In this document: positions 57,604-64,000 of the stretch, one piece after another
How the letters are laid out: the number at the start of each line of letters is the position of its first letter
Numbering within the stretch: the stretch's first letter is position 1
From: Modicisalibacter muralis
GTDB taxonomy: Bacteria; Pseudomonadota; Gammaproteobacteria; Pseudomonadales; Halomonadaceae
Reading direction: 5' to 3'
NCBI RefSeq assembly: GCF_900102945.1
Contig: NZ_FNGI01000011.1
Coordinates: forward strand, 62,001-126,000
DNA: 64,000 nt
The notes under the pieces: generated by a model
Told to the model about the DNA's origin: nothing
The model's database searches: none
Seen by the model: only the letters and a program-made list of their open reading frames with translations
Made by a program: the position numbers and the translations under genes

Positions 57604-58429
57604 ACTGACCACCCAGGTAGGCTTCGAGAACACGCGGGTCGCTGCGCACGGCATCGGGCGGGCCTTCCATCAGCTTGCGACCCTCGCTCATGACGATCAC
57701 CGGATTGCACAGCGACATGACCATATCCATGTCGTGCTCGATCAGCAGGAAGGTGATGCCGCGCTCGCGGCATAAATACTGGATGTTTTCGGTGAGTCGC
57801 TTCATCAGCGTGCGATTGACCCCCGCACCGGGCTCGTCCAGCAGTACCAGGTCGGGGTCGGCCATCAGCGTGCGCGCCAGCTCCAGCAGCTTCTTCTGGC
57901 CACCCGAGAGGTTGGCGGCATATTCCTGCTCGAGATGCGACAGGCTGACGAACTCCAGTACCTCGCGTGCCTTGTCGCGGTTTTCCCTTTCCTGGCGCCG
58001 GACTTCGCCGGGGCGCAACCAGGCATTCCAGAAGCGCTCGCCGATCTGGCCGGGCGGCACCAGCATCAGGTTCTCGAGTACCGTCAGGCCCTTGTGCTCG
58101 CGGGGAATCTGAAAGGTCCGGCAGAGCTTCTTGCTGAAAATTTCGTGGGGCGCGAGAGCGGTGATGTTCTCGCCCTTGAAGACCACACGCCCCGAGTCGG
58201 GTCGGTGGAACCCGGTAATCGCCCCGAACAGTGTCGTCTTGCCCGCCCCGTTGGGGCCGATCAGCCCGGTGATGGTGCCTCTGCGAACCTCCAGGCTACA
58301 GCGATCGATGGCCTGCAAGCCGCCGAATCGCTTGCTCAGGTTGCGCACGCCGAGCAGTATCTCGCCGGTCGCTTCCGGTTCATCGTCGTTGCGGGGCGGA
58401 GGTGATGGCATTTTTTGTCGTTGTGTCAT
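57581..58429 (-). CDS. livG: ABC transporter ATP-binding protein (LivG-like)
   Basis: 282 residues with Walker A GPNGAGKTT, signature LSGGQKKLLELART and Walker B DLVLLDEPGAGVNRTL, ending in the LivG-type VRSDPRVLEAYLGG. First gene of the livG-F-H-M operon, whose binding-protein gene stands at the far end in opposite orientation. Confidence 0.92.
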   Translation of the reverse strand: MTQRQKMPSPPPRNDDEPEATGEILLGVRNLSKRFGGLQAIDRCSLEVRRGTITGLIGPNGAGKTTLFGAITGFHRPDSGRVVFKGENITALAPHEIFSKKLCRTFQIPREHKGLTVLENLMLVPPGQIGERFWNAWLRPGEVRRQERENRDKAREVLEFVSLSHLEQEYAANLSGGQKKLLELARTLMADPDLVLLDEPGAGVNRTLMKRLTENIQYLCRERGITFLLIEHDMDMVMSLCNPVIVMSEGRKLMEGPPDAVRSDPRVLEAYLGGQYAAAERQ

Positions 58430-58627
58430 TCATCACTCACTATCAATGCGTTACCTGCTTACGTGAGCCTAGTCCAAGAACGCGCCGCCCACTAGCTCGC
58501 CGCCGACCGGCCTGCTCGCTAGGCAGTCAACACATGCAGCGGCATAATGCCGTGCCGCTACGGAATTCGACCCACAGACGGCTCGGGCCAGACACTACCC
58601 AAGTCAGAAACGATCCAGGAGAGCGCC

Positions 58628-60526
58628 ATGACCTCACCCGCCGCCAAGGCGCGCCGCACCTACAATATCGACCAATGGGGCAGCGGCTACTTCGATGTCG
58701 ACGATCAGGGCCATGCCGTGGTCAGGCCGTTGGGCAGCGAGATCGATGGCCCTGCCTTGCCGCTCGATGCGCTGACCGATCAACTGCGCGAAGCCGGCCT
58801 GCGCCTGCCGGTGCTGGTGCGTTTTACCGATATCCTGCACGATCGCGTCGAGCAGCTCTGCGCGGCCTTCGATGCGGCGATGCACGAAGAAACCTATCGT
58901 GGCGGCTATACCGCCGTTTACCCGATCAAGGTCAACCAGCAGCGCCGCGTGGTCGAGGAGATTCTCGCCACCCAGGAGCGCGGCCACGGCCGGGTCGGCC
59001 TGGAAGCCGGCAGCAAGCCCGAACTGCTGGCGGTACTGGCGCTGTCCGGCGATGGACCCTCGCTGATCGTGTGTAACGGCTACAAGGATCGCGAGTACGT
59101 GCGCCTGGCGCTGATGGGCGAAAAGCTCGGCCACAAGGTCTATCTGGTGGTTGAGAAATACTCCGAACTGACGCTGATTCTCGAAGAGGCCGAGCGTCTC
59201 GACGTGCGCCCGCGTATCGGCCTGCGCGCGCGACTGGCCTCGGTGGGCAAGGGCAAGTGGCAGAACACCGGCGGCGAGAAATCCAAGTTCGGGCTGACCG
59301 CCACGCAGATCCTCGGCGTGGTCGAGCGGCTGCGCGAGGCCGGCGCGCTCGATAGCCTGCAACTGGTGCATTTTCACCTGGGTTCGCAGATCGCCAATAT
59401 CCGCGATATCCAGCGCGGCCTGCGTGAATGCGCGCGCTTCTATCAGAGCCTGCGCGCGCTCGGCGCGCCGGTGGATACCGTCGATGTCGGCGGCGGCCTG
59501 GGGGTCGACTACGAGGGCACCCGCTCGCGCAGCTTCTGCTCGATCAACTACTCGATGCGCGAATACGCCGGCAACGTGGTGCGCGCCTTCCATCAGGCCT
59601 GCGAGGCCGAGGGCGTGCCGCATCCGCATCTGATCTCCGAATCCGGGCGCGCGCTGACCGCCCATCATGCGGTGCTGATCACCAACGTGATCGGCGAGGA
59701 ACGCATTGGCGAGCAGCCACCGGCTCGCGGCGTCGCGGGCGACCCGCAGGTCGACGAGCTGTGGAGCGTTTTCGAGCGCCTGGCGACGATGAGCGAGCCA
59801 CGCGGCCAGGTCGAGGCCTATCACGATCTGGTCCAGGCGCTCGGCGAATTGCAGGAACGCTTCGTGCTGGGCCTGGCCAGTATCGAAGCGCGTGCCGAAG
59901 GCGAATCGGTCTATTTCACCGCCTGTCAGCGGCTACGCGCCAAGCTCGACAGCCGCAATCGCGCGCATCGCGAGATCATCGACGAGTTGGCCGAGAAACT
60001 CGCCGACAAGCTGTTCGTCAACTTCTCGTTGTTCCAGTCGGTGCCCGATGTGTGGGGCATCGAGCAGATATTCCCGGTATTGCCGCTCAGCGGGCTGGAT
60101 CGCGAGCCGACTCGGCGCGGGGTGATTCAGGACATCACCTGCGATTCCGATGGACGCATCGACAGCTACGTCGACGGCCAGGGCCTGGAATCGACCCTGC
60201 CACTGCCCGAGTGGGACGACGGTGACAAGCTACTGGGGTTATTCCTGGTCGGCGCCTATCAGGAAATTCTCGGCGATCTGCACAACCTGTTCGGCGACAC
60301 CGACTCGGTGGATGCCGCCCTCGACGGCGACGGCAACTGGCGGCTATCGCATGCCATTCATGGCGATAGCGTGGCCGACGTGCTGCGTTACGTGAACTTC
60401 GACGCCGAGGTGCTGTACCGCCGGCTCAAGGCCCAACTCGACGCTAGCGGCCTGGGGCGGGACGACCGCGAGACGTTCATGGCCGATCTCGCGGCCGGCC
60501 TGGAAGGCTATACCTACCTTGAGTGA
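58628..60526 (+). CDS. speA: Biosynthetic arginine decarboxylase
   Basis: 632 residues, the PLP fold-type III decarboxylase that converts arginine to agmatine for putrescine synthesis. The PLP lysine is K101 in TAVYPIKVNQQRRVVEEIL; VDVGGGLGVDYEGT binds the phosphate, and the C-terminal half carries the usual conserved block after VNFSLFQSVPDVWGIEQIFPV. Start at 58628 with AGGAGAG upstream; the in-frame ATG at 58547 is not supported. No speB in this window. Confidence 0.95.
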   Translation: MTSPAAKARRTYNIDQWGSGYFDVDDQGHAVVRPLGSEIDGPALPLDALTDQLREAGLRLPVLVRFTDILHDRVEQLCAAFDAAMHEETYRGGYTAVYPIKVNQQRRVVEEILATQERGHGRVGLEAGSKPELLAVLALSGDGPSLIVCNGYKDREYVRLALMGEKLGHKVYLVVEKYSELTLILEEAERLDVRPRIGLRARLASVGKGKWQNTGGEKSKFGLTATQILGVVERLREAGALDSLQLVHFHLGSQIANIRDIQRGLRECARFYQSLRALGAPVDTVDVGGGLGVDYEGTRSRSFCSINYSMREYAGNVVRAFHQACEAEGVPHPHLISESGRALTAHHAVLITNVIGEERIGEQPPARGVAGDPQVDELWSVFERLATMSEPRGQVEAYHDLVQALGELQERFVLGLASIEARAEGESVYFTACQRLRAKLDSRNRAHREIIDELAEKLADKLFVNFSLFQSVPDVWGIEQIFPVLPLSGLDREPTRRGVIQDITCDSDGRIDSYVDGQGLESTLPLPEWDDGDKLLGLFLVGAYQEILGDLHNLFGDTDSVDAALDGDGNWRLSHAIHGDSVADVLRYVNFDAEVLYRRLKAQLDASGLGRDDRETFMADLAAGLEGYTYLE

Positions 60527-60546
60527 CTAGCGGCGATAATCGCCAA

Positions 60547-61224
60547 TCAGCCGGCGGTGCGGGTGGTCAGCTCGAGCGCCGGGCTGCCCGCCAGACTCAA
60601 CGCGAAACGCAGCTCGCCATCGCGCGGCAACGGGCCGACGCCGGCCGGCGTGCCGGTCAACACCACATCGCCCGGCTCCAGGGTGAAATGCTGGCTCATC
60701 TCGGCGAGCAGTGCCGGCACCGCAAACAGCATGTCGCTGCCGTGCCCGGTCTGGCGACGCTCGCCGTCGATATCCAGGCTGAAGGTCAGCGCGTTCCAGT
60801 CGGGCGGCGTGTCGACGGCGACGAACGACGACAACGGGCAGGCGCCATCGAAGGACTTGGCGATCTCCCACGGGTGGCCCTTCTCCTTGAGTCGCGCCTG
60901 GACGTCACGCAGGGTCAGATCCAGCGCCAGACCGACGCCCACCACTGCACGCGCGGCGGTCTGCGGCGCGGCGTCGCTCAGCGTTTCGCCGATCAGCAGT
61001 GCCAGCTCGGTTTCGAAATGCACGTCACCGCGATCGAAGGGCGCCGCGACGCTCGTCTCCAGCGAGACAGCACTGGTCGCCGGTTTGATGAACAATAGCG
61101 GCGCGCTGGGTACCGGATTATCGAGTTCTCGGGCGTGCTCGGCGTAGTTGCGACCGATGCAGACGATCTTGCCCAACGCCTGGGAAAAGGGCCGGCCATC
61201 GCTGAAATGGGGAACGAAACGCAT
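60547..61224 (-). CDS. Fumarylacetoacetate hydrolase family protein
   Basis: 225 residues with the FAH core: KIVCIGRNYAEHARELDN, the metal-binding acidic set including DVHFETELALLIGE, and DVVLTGTPAGVGPL. It resembles YcgM-type acylpyruvases and 2-keto-4-enoate hydratases. GAGGAG lies before the ATG. Convergent with speA (20-bp gap) and divergent from the crotonase-fusion gene. Confidence 0.88.
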   Translation of the reverse strand: MRFVPHFSDGRPFSQALGKIVCIGRNYAEHARELDNPVPSAPLLFIKPATSAVSLETSVAAPFDRGDVHFETELALLIGETLSDAAPQTAARAVVGVGLALDLTLRDVQARLKEKGHPWEIAKSFDGACPLSSFVAVDTPPDWNALTFSLDIDGERRQTGHGSDMLFAVPALLAEMSQHFTLEPGDVVLTGTPAGVGPLPRDGELRFALSLAGSPALELTTRTAG

Positions 61225-61373
61225 GCGGTGTGTCTCCTCGAAGCGGGCTGTCTACGGTAATGCCATGAAGTTTACCCCAGCGCGCCAGTCGCTTCACACG
61301 CTACTATGACGCCTCAATAGAGACGCGTTACGCTTGCCATGCCGTTAGAAAAACCCTTATTCAAGGTTTCGCA

Positions 61374-62969
61374 ATGCAAAACGAAGTCAGTTATACGCGC
61401 CATGCTCGTATTGGCGTAATTCGTATCGATAATCCACCGGTCAATGCGCTCGGCCAGGCCGTGCGCCAGGGGCTTCTCGATACGCTTCGGGAGGCGCTTA
61501 CCGACGACCGGGCCGAGGCACTGGTGTTGCTGGCCGCCGGTCGCACCTTTATCGCAGGGGCGGACATTCGCGAATTCGGCAAGCCACCGCAGGCACCGCT
61601 GCTGCCCGATGTAATCAACACACTCGAAACCAGCGCCAAGCCGCTGATCGCGGTGCTGCATGGCACCGCGCTGGGAGGCGGTCTGGAGGTCGCGCTCGGC
61701 TGTCATTTGCGTATCGCCCTCGCGGGCACCCGCGTCGGTTTGCCCGAGGTCAAGCTCGGCCTGCTGCCCGGTGCCGGTGGCACGCAACGCCTGCCACGCC
61801 TGGCCGATATCGACTGCGCGCTGGACATGATCACCAGCGGGCGCTTCGTCGACGCCGACGAGGCCCTGGCCAACGGTATCGTCGACGACGTGGTGGCCGA
61901 TACCGATCCGCTGCAAGCGGGCCTGGTCGCCGCCGAAAAATTGCTGCAGGGGCAATACACAGCGCGCATCACCGGTGAGCTGCCCGCGCCGACGACCGCT
62001 TCAGACACCTGCGAACGCTACCGCCAGCGACTGACGCATGACGTTCCCTACCTGTTCTCGCCGTTTCGTTGCGTGGACGCCGTCGATGCAGCTTGCCGGT
62101 TGCCCTTCGCCGAAGGCCTCGAGCGCGAACGCGAGCTGTTCCGCGAATGCATGGGATCAACGCAGCGCGGCGGTATGATTCACGCCTTTTTCGCTGCGCG
62201 CGGTACACACAAGGTACCGGGCGCCGACGCCGATTCGTCGATGAACGTGCTCGGCCTGCTGGGCAATCACCCCCTGTTCGAAGCCTTGTCTACGCATGCC
62301 ACCAAGGCCGGTGTGCGCCTGATTGATCTTGATGACGACACCGACAACGATGCCGGCATGGCAGTCCAGGCCTACCTGGTCGCGCCCGACGTCGATGACC
62401 GTCGGCGCCGGGCAATCCACGACGCGCTGCCTGCGGGCACCCCATGGGTCGACGTGACGACATCACAAGACACGCCGCAAGCGCTACCTGCCCAGCCCAG
62501 TGACGCCACGCTGGTGCTCGTATCGCGAGGCGCGAGCCAGCCGATCTGCGAGTTGGTCGATCGCGCCGACGATCCCGCGCTAATCCAGGCGCTGGCCAAC
62601 ACCCTCAAAAACCTCAAGCGCCCAGTGGTGGTAACCCGCGATGAAAGCGTTATCGCCGCACTCGAAGCGGCGCTGACACGCACTCTGGCCCATGCCGGCA
62701 ATGACAAGACCCGAACCGTTGCCGCCTGGCGTGCCGAAGGCTGGAACCTTTCACCCTGGCTGGCGAGTGATAACCCCACCGAGAAGGCTTGCGATGATAG
62801 TGAGCGCTACCGTCGCCCACTGGATATCGCTTGGCAGAAAACCGCCAAGGCGCTGGTCGAGGCCGGCTGCGTGCATCGCGATAGCGATATCGACGTACTG
62901 GCGGTGCAAGCCTTCGGCTTCCCTGCGCACCTGGGCGGGCCAATGTTCCGGGCGGGATTATCAAACTAG
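61374..62969 (+). CDS. Enoyl-CoA hydratase fused to a degenerate 3-hydroxyacyl-CoA dehydrogenase-like region
   Basis: 531 residues; the FadB/FadJ-type trifunctional relatives it resembles have about 700. The crotonase domain (1-190) keeps both catalytic glutamates, E105 in GGGLEVALG and E125 in GLPEVKLG, and the oxyanion segment AGADIREF. The linker FRCVDAVDAACRLPFAEGLERERELF is normal. From about 290 the NAD domain can be followed, but the glycine loop is replaced by NVLGLLGNHPLFEAL, and the catalytic Ser and His positions are lost. The tail DSDIDVLAVQAFGFPAHLGGPMF matches the end of true dehydrogenases. Probably hydratase-only. Confidence 0.82.
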   Translation: MQNEVSYTRHARIGVIRIDNPPVNALGQAVRQGLLDTLREALTDDRAEALVLLAAGRTFIAGADIREFGKPPQAPLLPDVINTLETSAKPLIAVLHGTALGGGLEVALGCHLRIALAGTRVGLPEVKLGLLPGAGGTQRLPRLADIDCALDMITSGRFVDADEALANGIVDDVVADTDPLQAGLVAAEKLLQGQYTARITGELPAPTTASDTCERYRQRLTHDVPYLFSPFRCVDAVDAACRLPFAEGLERERELFRECMGSTQRGGMIHAFFAARGTHKVPGADADSSMNVLGLLGNHPLFEALSTHATKAGVRLIDLDDDTDNDAGMAVQAYLVAPDVDDRRRRAIHDALPAGTPWVDVTTSQDTPQALPAQPSDATLVLVSRGASQPICELVDRADDPALIQALANTLKNLKRPVVVTRDESVIAALEAALTRTLAHAGNDKTRTVAAWRAEGWNLSPWLASDNPTEKACDDSERYRRPLDIAWQKTAKALVEAGCVHRDSDIDVLAVQAFGFPAHLGGPMFRAGLSN

Positions 62970-63035
62970 CTATACACGGCTCGCGAATAACCGGCGACGC
63001 TTAATATCGATGCGCAGCGCAAAAGGGAGCCAAGC

Positions 63036-64000
63036 ATGAGTCATACCATTACCACCATCGGCATCGTCGGCACCGGCGCCATGGGCCGCGGTATCGCCCA
63101 GGTCGCCGCCGAGGCGGGGCTGCGCGTCAAGCTGCACGACGCACGCGAGGGCGCGCTCGACGAGGCCCGGGCGTTCATCGCCAAGCTGTGGGATCGGGGC
63201 GTCGCGAAGCAGCGCTTCAGCCAGTCCCGCGCCGACGCGCTGGCCGCCCGGTTCGAGGAGGCCGCCACGCTGAATGAACTGGCCGACTGCGAACTGGTGA
63301 TCGAGGCCATCGTCGAGCGCATCGATGCCAAGCAGAAGCTGTTCCAGCAACTCGAAGCGGTGATCGGCGAGCGCGCCATCCTGGCGACCAATACCTCGTC
63401 GCTGTCGGTCACCGAGATCGCCGCGGCCTGCTCCCGCCCCGAGCGGGTGATCGGCCTGCACTTCTTCAATCCCGTGCCGCTGATGAAGGTCGTCGAGGTG
63501 ATACCGGGGCTCAGGACCGATGCCGCCGTCATCGAGGCCACCGAGGCGCTGGGCCAGCGCTTCGGGCATTTCACCGCTCGGGCTACCGACACGCCGGGGT
63601 TTCTGGTCAACCATGCCGGGCGCGCCTTCGGCACCGAGGCGCTGCGCGCGCTCGCCGAGGGCGTCGCCGACCACGTCACCATCGATCGCTTGTTGAAGGA
63701 TCAGGGTGGCTTTCGCATGGGGCCATTCACCCTGCTCGACCTGACCGGGCTGGACGTCTCGCATGCGGTGATGGAGTCGATCTATCACCAGTACTATCAG
63801 GAGCCGCGCTTTCGCCCCTCGGCGCTGACCGGGCAGCGCCTGGCCGCCGGCCTGCTGGGGCGCAAGAGCGGCGAAGGCTTCTATCGCTACGTCGACGGCC
63901 AGGCGGTGGTGCCCGACGAACCGGCCGCGCCCCGCGCCACGCCGATGCCGGTATGGATCAGCGCCGAGGATGCCGACGCGCAGCGCGCCCTGGCCGACTT
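63036..64000 (+). CDS. 3-hydroxyacyl-CoA dehydrogenase, 3' truncated by window
   Basis: The frame is open from ATG 63036 (AAAGGGAG upstream) to the right edge, 321 codons visible. GIVGTGAMGRGIAQVAAEAG is an intact NAD-binding loop; ATNTSSLSVTEIAAA carries the catalytic Ser and IGLHFFNPVPLMKVVEVIPG the catalytic His. It resembles PaaH/FadB2-type stand-alone enzymes. It is 66 bp after the crotonase fusion on the same strand and could supply the dehydrogenase activity that protein lacks. Only opposite-strand shadow frames end within this stretch. Confidence 0.92.
   Translation, partial: MSHTITTIGIVGTGAMGRGIAQVAAEAGLRVKLHDAREGALDEARAFIAKLWDRGVAKQRFSQSRADALAARFEEAATLNELADCELVIEAIVERIDAKQKLFQQLEAVIGERAILATNTSSLSVTEIAAACSRPERVIGLHFFNPVPLMKVVEVIPGLRTDAAVIEATEALGQRFGHFTARATDTPGFLVNHAGRAFGTEALRALAEGVADHVTIDRLLKDQGGFRMGPFTLLDLTGLDVSHAVMESIYHQYYQEPRFRPSALTGQRLAAGLLGRKSGEGFYRYVDGQAVVPDEPAAPRATPMPVWISAEDADAQRALAD

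Noticed and set aside
58634-59824. 396-codon ORF antisense to speA
   Set aside because: Shadow of a GC-rich gene; speA has conserved motifs throughout.
62970-63788. 272-codon minus-strand ORF near the right edge
   Set aside because: It is antisense to the 3-hydroxyacyl-CoA dehydrogenase that runs off the window; that plus-strand frame has clear motifs and stays open to the end.

Overview
This is a GC-rich window with dense, short-spaced genes, GTG/TTG starts and long antisense shadow ORFs. Gene content points to a gammaproteobacterium, most likely a halophilic member of the Halomonadaceae (Halomonas, Chromohalobacter or Salinicola type). The clues are minCDE, sbcB, tmcA, a phaB-type acetoacetyl-CoA reductase, the polA / DUF2782 / thrB neighbourhood, a Pseudomonas-like pheC, a TRAP transporter and a biosynthetic arginine decarboxylase. 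The taxon is inferred; no rRNA is present. No prophage, CRISPR array, transposase gene or biosynthetic cluster was seen.

Layout. 1-9.3 kb is housekeeping: an M16 lipoprotein protease (cut by the left edge), sbcB, the minCDE operon and a large DUF349 coiled protein. 9.3-10.7 kb holds phaB, an initiator tRNA-fMet with a strong promoter and terminator, and three degenerate tandem copies of the tRNA 3' half plus terminator. 10.7-24 kb is a series of small genes: DUF3750, a CnoX-like thioredoxin, a PatB/MalY-type aminotransferase, a duplicated membrane protein, a thioesterase, ybaK, DUF501, a LOG protein, a quinone oxidoreductase, two MITE-like elements, a DEDDh exonuclease, a Sel1 protein, yaaA, a Tim44-like protein and tmcA.

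24-46.3 kb is a catabolic and transport region. It begins with a PaoABC-like three-subunit molybdenum hydroxylase, a second copy of MITE family 1, and an EmrAB-like efflux pair with a divergent TetR gene and its palindromic operator. A TRAP transporter follows, with a well-formed sigma-54 promoter, three upstream dyads and an adjacent sigma-54 activator. Next come a Tat-exported molybdenum hydroxylase with a three-haem cytochrome c, a LysR regulator with a T-N11-A operator, and a divergent operon of nucleobase permease, deaminase and TSUP transporter. The second half looks like a purine or N-heterocycle salvage and oxidation locus; its substrate is not determined here.

46.3-64 kb carries an ankyrin protein, periplasmic cyclohexadienyl dehydratase (pheC), a lower-GC Phd/RelE toxin-antitoxin pair, polA, DUF2782, thrB, a branched-chain-type ABC importer whose binding-protein gene converges on the permease/ATPase operon across a perfect 16-bp terminator stem, speA, an FAH-family hydrolase, a crotonase protein with a catalytically dead 3-hydroxyacyl-CoA dehydrogenase-like tail, and a stand-alone 3-hydroxyacyl-CoA dehydrogenase running off the right edge.

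The least ordinary signals are the tRNA-fMet-derived tandem array, the MITE-like elements whose target duplications contain the stop codons of neighbouring genes, the pseudo-dehydrogenase fusion, the periplasmic Mo-hydroxylase/nucleobase locus, and the complete sigma-54 control region of the TRAP operon.
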